In this document: positions 1-5,259 of the stretch, piece by piece | How the letters are laid out: each line of letters starts with the position of its first letter | Numbering within the stretch: the first letter of the stretch is position 1 | Source of the DNA: Candidatus Nitrosocosmicus sp. | GTDB lineage: Archaea; Thermoproteota; Nitrososphaeria; Nitrososphaerales; Nitrososphaeraceae | Direction of reading: 5' to 3' | DNA: 9,598 nt | NCBI GenBank assembly: GCA_030452275.1 | Contig: JAKDMR010000056.1 | Location: forward strand, 1-9,598 | Notes under the pieces: model-generated | What the model was told of the DNA's origin: nothing | Seen by the model: the letters and a program-made list of their open reading frames with translations, nothing else | The model's database searches: none | Position numbers and translations under genes: made by a program

Positions 1-55
1 TACAGAATCTAACTCTGAAGTTTCTACAGAATCTAACTCTGAAGTTTCTACAGAA
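1..55 (+). repeat. 24-bp tandem repeat, two full copies plus a 7-nt partial copy
   Basis: Bases 1-24 and 25-48 are identical, and the third copy starts at 49 but diverges after tacagaa. The unit length is a multiple of three, so each copy adds one TESNSEVS octapeptide to the C-terminal tail of the truncated gene. More copies may lie to the left of the window. Perfect identity between copies suggests recent slippage or unequal recombination. It is not a CRISPR: there are no spacers and the array is in frame within coding sequence. Confidence 0.9.
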
Positions 56-109
56 GAGGAGGTTGTAACTATACCCAAAGAAGAACTAGACAAAAAAGTA
101 GATACTTAG
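2..109 (+). CDS. 3' end of an unidentified gene with an acidic, repetitive C-terminal tail
   Basis: Only the last 35 codons lie in the window, read in frame from base 2 to a TAG at 107-109. The visible protein is two copies of the octapeptide TESNSEVS followed by TEEEVVTIPKEELDKKVDT. It is hydrophilic, Ser/Thr/Glu-rich and probably disordered apart from a short charged helix at the end. The octapeptides are encoded by a perfect 24-bp DNA duplication. No family can be assigned from this tail. In many archaea the exosome/RNase P cluster adjoins ribosomal protein and proteasome alpha genes, and an EEL-K ending would not be foreign to a proteasome alpha subunit, but that is only a guess. The gene lies 18 nt upstream of the next start on the same strand, so it probably belongs to the same operon. 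Confidence 0.75.
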   Translation, partial: TESNSEVSTESNSEVSTEEEVVTIPKEELDKKVDT

Positions 110-127
110 TATATCTTCATTTTTGAA

Positions 128-517
128 TTGTTTTCATCCGTAGATATCTCTATATTAGTTCATGCAACGGAGGATGAAAAAAAAATATTGAATCATATTT
201 TGGAAAGTTTTAGGCTCTCTACCAATAGAGTGACAATCGATTGTGTAAAAACTGAGGGACATTGGAAGAATCCAATAATACGACTAAGCATAACAACGTC
301 ATACGATATAGATCGTCTTTTTACAGACCTCTGCAATGAGTTAAAAATCAACTTTGGATCTGAGGACCTTCATCAATATTTGAAAAACAACCTTGATGAA
401 AAAGGTTCGGTATATATTCGTCTAGATAAACAAAAACTTTGTGCAAGGGCTTTTTTACTTTCTGGTACGGATGCCGTTAGATTGATTTTCAAAAAGAAAG
501 GGAAATTTGAAAAATAA
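128..517 (+). CDS. Archaeal exosome-associated RNA-binding protein (PH1010/COG1325 family)
   Basis: This 129-residue protein matches the archaeal family annotated as 'exosome subunit' or 'RNA-binding protein' (COG1325). Family hallmarks are visible in order: an N-terminal strand with HATEDE (about residues 12-17), a GHWKNPII segment near residues 44-51 like the family's GHxGNPI, and the YIRLDKQ motif near residues 97-103. The fold known for the family is a small alpha/beta RNA-binding domain. The biochemical role is poorly defined; association with the exosome is inferred mainly from gene neighbourhood. The start is TTG with no clear Shine-Dalgarno sequence, 18 nt after the upstream stop. It is followed after 11 nt by the RNase P component 3 gene, the classic archaeal order, which supports both identifications. 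Confidence 0.85.
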   Translation: MFSSVDISILVHATEDEKKILNHILESFRLSTNRVTIDCVKTEGHWKNPIIRLSITTSYDIDRLFTDLCNELKINFGSEDLHQYLKNNLDEKGSVYIRLDKQKLCARAFLLSGTDAVRLIFKKKGKFEK

Positions 518-528
518 ACTGATTACTG

Positions 529-1125
529 TTGAACAAAAATAGAAATGTTATAGACCTCTCAGTTGATTTTTCTTTTACCAATGAGACAATATCGTTCATA
601 AAAAAATTCTTTTCCATTGATGTAATGGGAATTTATGACCGTAGCACGGCATCTATGGAAAAGGACTCTCTAGTGTTGAGGATACAAAATAATAAGCCAG
701 ATATCATTACTGCCAAAAATAACCATTTTTATCTGTACTATCAAGATCTTCAAGGAGATCTTGATAGTACATATGGCAATACAGATATCTTGACAATAAA
801 TGATTTTTTTAATCCTAAGAATCTTTTGACGAAATTATCAGGCAAGAATATGGGATTTGAATTTTTGGTCTCAAAACTAAGATACTTAGATACTTCGCAG
901 GTAGGCAGATGGTTTTCATATATGAAATATTTTTATGGTCTCTGTAAAAGATATGGGCATCAATTAATACTATCCAGTGGTGCAAAAAATGCCTATGAGA
1001 TAATCTCTTTGAGAATGATCAATGCGATCCTCGATAGATTGGAGGTTTCATCTACCGAATATTGGTCTGATCTAAACCAGTGGTTGTCTCGTAAAAAAAG
1101 AGGTATGATTTATGACCCTCTCTAA
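529..1125 (+). CDS. rnp3: Ribonuclease P protein component 3 (Rpp30)
   Basis: This is a protein subunit of archaeal RNase P, the ribonucleoprotein that removes tRNA 5' leaders. Rpp30 has a TIM-barrel-like PHP-type fold and pairs with Pop5, the product of the next gene. Supporting sequence: an N-terminal strand VIDLSVDFSF like the Rpp30 start, a C-terminal segment with GHQLILSSGAKNAYEI (SSGAK is the best conserved Rpp30 motif), and a following helix with ILDRLEV. At 198 residues it is at the short end for the family. Translation starts at TTG 529; the only upstream in-frame codons before a TGA at 520 are TTA and CTG, and the next ATG would delete the first core strand, so TTG is well supported. 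It overlaps rnp2 by 14 nt, implying translational coupling. A perfect 16-bp inverted repeat lies inside it at 734-771. Confidence 0.88.
   Translation: MNKNRNVIDLSVDFSFTNETISFIKKFFSIDVMGIYDRSTASMEKDSLVLRIQNNKPDIITAKNNHFYLYYQDLQGDLDSTYGNTDILTINDFFNPKNLLTKLSGKNMGFEFLVSKLRYLDTSQVGRWFSYMKYFYGLCKRYGHQLILSSGAKNAYEIISLRMINAILDRLEVSSTEYWSDLNQWLSRKKRGMIYDPL
734..771. repeat. Perfect 16-bp inverted repeat with 6-nt loop inside rnp3
   Basis: The arm at 734-749 (TGTACTATCAAGATCT) is exactly complementary to the arm at 756-771, separated by TCAAGG. In mRNA it would form a long uninterrupted hairpin. It encodes Rpp30 residues within LYYQDLQGDLDSTY, so it is wholly coding and is not an intergenic terminator: no T-run follows. 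Each arm carries an AGATCT hexamer. Function unknown. Confidence 0.9.
1100..1104 (+). promoter_or_regulatory. Shine-Dalgarno sequence for rnp2 within the end of rnp3
   Basis: GAGGT lies 7 nt upstream of the rnp2 ATG at 1112 and is complementary to the CCTCC-type 3' end of archaeal 16S rRNA. It supports choosing that ATG and a 14-nt overlap. It is the clearest ribosome-binding site I found; most other starts in the window have none. Confidence 0.55.
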
Positions 1126-1477
1126 AAAAAAATATCGTTATGTTGGTATCTATTTATCTGATCGCTTATCTTCAAACAGATCTGCGATTTTAGAAGAATT
1201 ATCTGAAAGATATTTAGGATTATTTGGATCAATTGATTATAGTAAAGCCAACATCCGAATTATCAAGATTAATAATGTTCCTAACACAATTGTCATATTA
1301 AAATGCCGATTGGAATCTTTGACTAATACGTTGATATCTCTGGGCCTTATTGAATTGGAATTAATGGTTGTCTCTATATCGGGTACGCTAAAGCAACTCA
1401 AGAAAAAAATATTTGATTTCTTGAAATATGTCTCTGAGAATCAAAAAGGTCTCAAGTTTAACTTGAAAGATAGCTAA
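1112..1477 (+). CDS. rnp2: Ribonuclease P protein component 2 (Pop5)
   Basis: This 121-residue protein is a small RNase P subunit that forms the Rpp30-Pop5 subcomplex, which supports the catalytic domain of RNase P RNA. Pop5 landmarks: RYVGIYL near the N-terminus (first strand of the RRM-like fold), a central IIKINNVPNTIVILKCR stretch equivalent to the family's 'IKFD...GIVRC' strand pair, and the near-C-terminal VVSISGTLKQLKKK, matching the conserved 'V-G-SGT-KALK-K' motif. The length is normal. The ATG sits inside the end of rnp3 behind a GAGGT ribosome-binding site. A run of nine A at 1124-1132 spans codons 5-7 (Lys-Lys-Lys) right at the rnp3 stop; the frame is intact on both sides, so it is not a frameshift, but it is a spot prone to sequencing error. 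Confidence 0.87.
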   Translation: MTLSKKKYRYVGIYLSDRLSSNRSAILEELSERYLGLFGSIDYSKANIRIIKINNVPNTIVILKCRLESLTNTLISLGLIELELMVVSISGTLKQLKKKIFDFLKYVSENQKGLKFNLKDS

Positions 1478-1478
1478 G

Positions 1479-1484
1479 TATAAA
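1479..1484 (+). promoter_or_regulatory. Candidate TATA box for the thiouridylase gene
   Basis: TATAAA begins 2 nt after the rnp2 stop, 37 nt before the ATG at 1521. With the usual archaeal spacing of about 25 nt from box centre to start of transcription, the mRNA would have a leader of roughly 10-15 nt. The gene could equally be read through from the RNase P operon. Confidence 0.35.
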
Positions 1485-1520
1485 GATGTCAGTAAGCAAA
1501 TATGTACAATTCGAGACATA

Positions 1521-2630
1521 ATGTTCAAATTAACTTCAACGAAATCAACTTCGGAAGAAAAAAAAGAACCGCTTAACCATGGTGCCAAAGATACATGTGA
1601 AAAGGAAAAAACTAAAGCCGTAGCGTTATTATCGGGAGGTCTAGACAGCCACTTGGCAGTAAGGATGATGAAAGAACAAGGTATTGAGGTAGAGGCAGTT
1701 GCGATTAAGACGCCTTTCTGCGATTTTGATTGTGGCAAGGGGTGTGGACACAAGGTTCTGGAAGTTGCCTCTGAACTTGACATAAAGTTAAAAACAGTTT
1801 ACTTAGGAAAGGAATATCTCACCATGTTAAAGAATCCCAAACATGGATATGGTTCAGGGATGAATCCTTGCATAGACTGTAGGATGATGATGTACGATCA
1901 AGCAAAGAAACATATGGAAGAAATTGGAGCGGATTTTATCATTACGGGTGAAGTCTTACATCAGAGACCGATGAGTCAAAATACAAACGCTCTGTCTATC
2001 ATTGAAAAAGGCACCGAAATGGAAGGGAAGGTACTTAGACCATTATCCGCACGGCTGCTGCCCTTAACAAATCCAGAAAACAATGGATTGATAAATCGTT
2101 CAATGCTTGGATCCATACGAGGGCGTTCTAGAAAAGGCCAACTAAATTTAGCCGATAAATATGGAATCGCAGACCCACCTAATTCTGCAGGCGGATGTCT
2201 TTTAACAGATCCTCAATTTTCAAAAAGGGTTAGGGATCTATTCCAATTTTCAGTTCCAGAACCAGGTATCAATGATGTAGAACTCTTGAAAATAGGCAGG
2301 CACTTTAGATTGAACTCCTTCTCAAAACTAATAGTAGGGCGCAACCATGCTGAGAATGAAATGATTAAATCCTTGTCCAATGATACTGATTATTTAGTAC
2401 AGCCGCTAACAGTCCCAGGTCCAACGTCCATATTGAGGCTAAGTGTCCATCCAGATTTACGAAAGCATAAGAACCTATTAAAATTATCAATACAAATTAC
2501 CTTGCGTTACTCTGACACGGAAACGGAAGATGAGTACGAAGTTTCAGTGACTAATAGAAGACAAAAACTGGTTAAGACAATTTCATCTCTACCATGTATG
2601 AAAAATGTAGTAGAAGATTACAGAATTTGA
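1521..2630 (+). CDS. PP-loop tRNA thiouridylase (MnmA/ThiI-like) with C-terminal NFACT-R-type domain
   Basis: This is a predicted ATP-dependent tRNA sulfurtransferase of the archaeal 'TrmU/ThiI-like' family. The N-terminal PP-loop ATP pyrophosphatase domain carries SGGLDS at residues 38-43. A Cys-rich stretch at residues 67-75 contains C67, C71 and C75. GYGSGMNPCIDCR at 109-121 contributes C117 and C120. TGEVLHQRPMSQ follows at about 142-153, and GGCLLTDP at about 224-231 contains C226, in the position expected for a second catalytic or metal-binding cysteine. From about residue 250, ELLKIGRHFRL and IVGRNHAENE then VPGPTSILRL match the NFACT-R-like RNA-binding domain fused to such enzymes. 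Residues 1-30 are a charged, low-complexity extension; no alternative start precedes the PP-loop. The exact target uridine and sulfur donor cannot be read from sequence. It follows rnp2 by 43 nt, consistent with a shared role in tRNA maturation. Confidence 0.82.
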   Translation: MFKLTSTKSTSEEKKEPLNHGAKDTCEKEKTKAVALLSGGLDSHLAVRMMKEQGIEVEAVAIKTPFCDFDCGKGCGHKVLEVASELDIKLKTVYLGKEYLTMLKNPKHGYGSGMNPCIDCRMMMYDQAKKHMEEIGADFIITGEVLHQRPMSQNTNALSIIEKGTEMEGKVLRPLSARLLPLTNPENNGLINRSMLGSIRGRSRKGQLNLADKYGIADPPNSAGGCLLTDPQFSKRVRDLFQFSVPEPGINDVELLKIGRHFRLNSFSKLIVGRNHAENEMIKSLSNDTDYLVQPLTVPGPTSILRLSVHPDLRKHKNLLKLSIQITLRYSDTETEDEYEVSVTNRRQKLVKTISSLPCMKNVVEDYRI

Positions 2631-2650
2631 ATATGCTGTTATATATTGCC

Positions 2651-2668
2651 TTTAATATTTTTCAATCT
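2651..2668 (+). terminator. Weak T-rich candidate terminator after the thiouridylase gene
   Basis: The sequence TTTAATATTTTTCAATCT lies about 20 nt past the stop at 2630. Archaeal termination commonly uses short U-rich tracts without a hairpin. The tract is short and the region is generally AT-rich, so this is only a candidate. Confidence 0.25.
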
Positions 2669-2684
2669 TCATATTAATCAAGCA

Positions 2685-2702
2685 AGTTATAAACTAGTTA
2701 TA
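2685..2702 (+). promoter_or_regulatory. sepF promoter: TATA box with an 11-bp-spaced AGTTATA direct repeat
   Basis: TTATAAA at 2687-2693 is centred 24 nt before the sepF ATG, the spacing expected for a leaderless or near-leaderless archaeal transcript. The heptamer AGTTATA occurs at 2685-2691 and again at 2696-2702, one helical turn apart, flanking the palindrome AACTAGTT (2692-2699). The second copy is too close to the start to be a TATA box and could be a regulator contact. No Shine-Dalgarno sequence precedes the ATG, which fits leaderless initiation. Confidence 0.5.
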
Positions 2703-2713
2703 TATCTGATAAA

Positions 2714-3001
2714 ATGCAAACAAAAAAAATTGGGGAAAGGCCTATCTATTTAAAGACTTTTACACTTCGTAGTCCAAAGGATGTGATTGAAATTAAAAGA
2801 GATATAGAAAAAAATATGATAATTATCATCAGGATAACATCATTGGCACAGAGAGACGTTGAAGAGCTAAAAATGGTCGTAGAGGATCTTTATAAATCCG
2901 TTACCATATTAGGGGGAGATATTGCAAGATTGGGTGAAGAACGTATCATTATAACACCACCTGAAGTAAAAATATGGCAAAGCAATCAAGATAAACCCTA
3001 A
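2714..3001 (+). CDS. sepF: SepF-domain protein (DUF552/COG2450), short archaeal form
   Basis: This 95-residue protein consists almost entirely of a SepF core. Family features: YLKTFTLRSPKDV (12-24), IIIIRITSLAQRDVEELK (36-53), and GGDIARLGEERIIITPPEVKIW (67-88), containing the conserved glycine pair. SepF dimers bind FtsZ and, where an N-terminal amphipathic helix is present, anchor it to the membrane. Here only about 11 residues precede the core, and an in-frame TAA at 2690-2692 with no start codon in between rules out a longer N-terminus, so the membrane-targeting helix is missing. It may be a cytosolic partner of FtsZ or have another role; in lineages that divide with Cdv/ESCRT proteins the function is unclear. 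It is monocistronic, with its own TATA box, and converges with the aCPSF1-family gene across a 25-nt gap. Confidence 0.83.
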   Translation: MQTKKIGERPIYLKTFTLRSPKDVIEIKRDIEKNMIIIIRITSLAQRDVEELKMVVEDLYKSVTILGGDIARLGEERIIITPPEVKIWQSNQDKP

Positions 3002-3026
3002 TGCCCATGTCTAAGAGTTTGCTACA

Positions 3027-4931
3027 TTATAATAGTCTTATGGCTTCTTGATTTTGCAAGTACTGTGTTGAAATGTTATGGACTTTGCTAGAATAACCAG
3101 AAAAGTTTTGCACTTTGGATTTTTCGCCATGATTTACCAATATTTTTCTAAGCTTTGGTCTAAGTCTAGAAATATATGCATTTAGTTGATTAAAATCAGA
3201 ATGCGAATTAAATGAGTACATTGTTTCAATAGCGCACCTTATCTCAAAGTCTTCGTCGTTTAAAGATAATTTTCTTTGCCCCTCTATAATCTCTTTTCCC
3301 AAAGTCATACCAGTTGGTTTGGTTGTAAAAATTATTAAATTTCCCGGATCATCTGATACCCTTTTTAGATAATCCTTGGAATAGATACAATTTAACATTG
3401 AAGAAGGATAAATAATAATGCCCGGGTCCAATTTTTGTGTAGTTATATCTGAAATTACTGTTATGTTTCTTGAACGGAAGGGATTATAATCATTTGAAAT
3501 GATGGATTGCTGTAACTCTCGATTTAAAAATTCCAAGTTGAATTCGTGTATGGAATTGATTTCGGTTACCAACTTATCAATATATAATTTGCATTTAATT
3601 ATTTTTTTTTGTTTAATAAGCATATCCAACGTTATTAGTAATTCTTGAGATGTCCCAATTAACTGGGAGGGCATCAAAACTAATTTTTGATTCCTAATCA
3701 CCTTATTGATCTCTTCTATTAATCTTTCTTGTGCATCTTCTCGAGATAAATATGAGTCTTCTCTTCCACCATTTGTTCCTTCAATTAGTAGTGTCTCTAC
3801 TCTGGGAAAATTCCATACTGCATTTTCCAAATATGAGCTTTTTCCAAATTTTATATCTCCAGTATACACAAAATTGTGATCCCCATTTCCTACATGGAGA
3901 TGAAACGACGAGGAACCCATAACATGTCCTGCATTGTAAAATGTAACTTTAATATCAGGGGCAACATCAGTAACGATATTATAATTAAGATGAATTAGAT
4001 GCGAAAAAATCTTTTCAAATTCCTTGTCCGTATAATGTGCATCAGATCCAAAGTGTTTGATGTATTCTCTATACAAAATATACATTAGAAATGAAGTCGG
4101 TTCTGTACAATAAACAGGACCATCGTAACCGTACTTGAATAACATAGGTAAAAATCCCGTATGATCAAAATGGGCATGTGTTAACAAAACAGCATCAATT
4201 TCAGAAAGCTTGATTCCGGTTGAATCAAACCGCGGAAACCTAGATAAAGGATCTTTAGTATATAAGTTCATACCACAATCCAATAAGACGTTACTTTCAT
4301 TGGTACTCAAGATCATCGACGATCGACCTATTTCTGCAAATCCGCCTAAGGAGTTTAAATTGGCCTCAATATTTGGATCCAACTTTTCGCGAAATATTTT
4401 TTCGCCTATTCTCTTGTAAAACTGAATGCGATATTCTGAAGCACTCCTAATAATCTTGTTAATATTCTTGATTGCGACCATGCTTTTTGGGGTTTTTTTA
4501 AATGATATTTTCCAACCTGATTCAAGAATGATATTATTTATGATCTTTTCATCCTTTATTATCTCGGAAATTTTTCTTACAAAGATGGTGGCTTCTCCCA
4601 ACGCAGGATCAAACAATATGTCAGTTATCCCCGATTCAAGAGGAACATACTTTTCAGCAACTTTTTTAACTTCCCCCTCGTCAATTCTGATGGTTTCATC
4701 TATCCTCAATACTATTCGTTTTTTTATTTGGCCGACTATATTAGACAGTATCTTGTTGTTTTCGAGTAAAAATTGAGGTTTGTTTGTGTGAAGTGCGATT
4801 CTAGGACCCTCATACTCAATTTTGGTTAGAGAACATTCTTTAGGAAGATTCTGAAGAATTGTTGCCATCACAGATTGACTATCTTGCAAGTTCTGGTTCG
4901 ATTCAAAGGACCTCGAGTACATCTGAATCAC
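3027..4931 (-). CDS. aCPSF1/FttA-family KH-metallo-beta-lactamase-beta-CASP ribonuclease, divergent
   Basis: The domain order and length (634 residues) are those of archaeal aCPSF1/FttA, the endo/exoribonuclease that terminates transcription. An N-terminal KH-type region spans about 20-150, the metallo-beta-lactamase core about 190-390, the beta-CASP domain about 390-570, then a C-terminal part. All metal and catalytic positions are present: D218 (LLDCG), HAHFDH at 252-257, H336 (AGHVMGS), D359 (TGD), E384, H577 (SHSD) and H601 (NHGE). Surrounding motifs are altered from the usual family text: IEGTNGG for 'ESTYGG', PSQLIGTSQE for 'PVFAVGRSQE', PSSMLN for 'TSGMLN', SFNSHSD for 'GFSGHSD'. The KH loop expected as GKGG near residue 125 reads IIKDEK, with no glycine. 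This could be a second, specialised paralogue or simply the lineage's own aCPSF1; no symbol is given for that reason. The frame opens at GTG 4931; ATG at 4922 (codon 4) is an equally good start. Confidence 0.85.
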   Translation of the reverse strand: MIQMYSRSFESNQNLQDSQSVMATILQNLPKECSLTKIEYEGPRIALHTNKPQFLLENNKILSNIVGQIKKRIVLRIDETIRIDEGEVKKVAEKYVPLESGITDILFDPALGEATIFVRKISEIIKDEKIINNIILESGWKISFKKTPKSMVAIKNINKIIRSASEYRIQFYKRIGEKIFREKLDPNIEANLNSLGGFAEIGRSSMILSTNESNVLLDCGMNLYTKDPLSRFPRFDSTGIKLSEIDAVLLTHAHFDHTGFLPMLFKYGYDGPVYCTEPTSFLMYILYREYIKHFGSDAHYTDKEFEKIFSHLIHLNYNIVTDVAPDIKVTFYNAGHVMGSSSFHLHVGNGDHNFVYTGDIKFGKSSYLENAVWNFPRVETLLIEGTNGGREDSYLSREDAQERLIEEINKVIRNQKLVLMPSQLIGTSQELLITLDMLIKQKKIIKCKLYIDKLVTEINSIHEFNLEFLNRELQQSIISNDYNPFRSRNITVISDITTQKLDPGIIIYPSSMLNCIYSKDYLKRVSDDPGNLIIFTTKPTGMTLGKEIIEGQRKLSLNDEDFEIRCAIETMYSFNSHSDFNQLNAYISRLRPKLRKILVNHGEKSKVQNFSGYSSKVHNISTQYLQNQEAIRLL

Positions 4932-4980
4932 AGTTTTTGATTAAAACCAAATAGTAAAACAATTAACAAAGAACTTTTGA

Positions 4981-4988
4981 ATATAAAA
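4981..4988 (-). promoter_or_regulatory. Candidate TATA box for the aCPSF1-family gene
   Basis: Read on the minus strand, this is TTTTATAT, 50-60 nt upstream of the GTG/ATG starts; it would give a leader of about 25-40 nt. A weaker alternative (TTTACTAT on the minus strand, plus positions 4951-4958) would give a nearly leaderless mRNA. The region is so AT-rich that neither is certain. Confidence 0.35.
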
Positions 4989-5024
4989 ACCTATTTCTTT
5001 ATTTTTCTATTGATGTTTAACATA

Positions 5025-5031
5025 TTTATAA
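5025..5031 (+). promoter_or_regulatory. TATA box for the membrane protein-helicase operon
   Basis: TTTATAA is centred 34 nt upstream of the ATG at 5062, predicting transcription from near 5053 and a leader of about 8-10 nt. No Shine-Dalgarno sequence is seen before the ATG. The helicase gene has no space for its own promoter outside the small gene, so it probably depends on this one. Confidence 0.5.
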
Positions 5032-5061
5032 GATGATTACCTTTGTCTATTAGTCCAAACT

Positions 5062-5259
5062 ATGGCAGATTATTTTGACAATTTGGTTTTTTCATCATCA
5101 ATCATTATATTTGTTGTCGCTTTGATTTGTATATTTGCCTATGAGTTTATCTTTAGGAGTCAAGGCAATATTGTAGAAAAATCTAAAATGATAGAAAAAA
5201 TAAATAGAAAGGGTTCTAAATTTAAGCAAAATCAACAGCCTGATAGCGTTGAAAAGTAG
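5062..5259 (+). CDS. Small single-span membrane protein, function unknown
   Basis: This 65-residue protein has a short N-terminus (MADYFDN), one hydrophobic segment at about residues 8-31 (LVFSSSIIIFVVALICIFAYEFIF), and a Lys/Arg-rich hydrophilic tail of about 34 residues. By the positive-inside rule the tail should be cytoplasmic, giving an N-out/C-in orientation. There is no cleavable signal-peptide motif and no recognised family. It looks real because it begins with ATG at a sensible distance from a TATA box, fills the space between promoter and helicase, and its stop overlaps the helicase start by 11 nt. I cannot assign a function; membrane tethering or regulation of the helicase is only a contextual guess. 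Confidence 0.7.
   Translation: MADYFDNLVFSSSIIIFVVALICIFAYEFIFRSQGNIVEKSKMIEKINRKGSKFKQNQQPDSVEK

Larger units (their letters stand above)
4932..5061. other. Divergent intergenic promoter region
   Basis: These 130 nt of strongly AT-rich DNA separate the leftward nuclease gene from the rightward small membrane protein gene. TATA-like elements point both ways and are listed separately. I see no long inverted repeat, small ORF or RNA-like structure in it. Confidence 0.6.

Noticed and set aside
1..55. Short direct repeats resembling the start of a CRISPR array
   Set aside because: The units are contiguous with no spacers and encode an in-frame peptide repeat, so this is a coding tandem duplication.
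734..771. Hairpin as an intrinsic terminator or mobile-element end
   Set aside because: It lies inside the intact rnp3 frame with no T-tract after it, no transposase and no target-site duplication.
1124..1132. Run of nine A as a programmed frameshift between rnp3 and rnp2
   Set aside because: Both genes have complete family-like ends and starts in their own frames, and rnp2 has its own ribosome-binding site, so no frameshift is needed.
1388..1783. Minus-strand open frame of 131 codons across the rnp2-thiouridylase junction
   Set aside because: It is antisense to two well-supported genes, including the PP-loop region, and has no recognisable motif or promoter.
3600..3612. T-run as a plus-strand terminator
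   Set aside because: It is the complement of lysine codons (KQKKI) in the aCPSF1-family gene and lies far from any plus-strand gene end.
4426..4776. Open frame of 116 codons on the plus strand with hydrophobic stretches, suggesting a membrane protein
   Set aside because: It lies antisense to the KH region of the aCPSF1-family gene, whose protein is clearly conserved. The hydrophobicity is the reverse-complement reading of that Ile/Lys-rich coding sequence.
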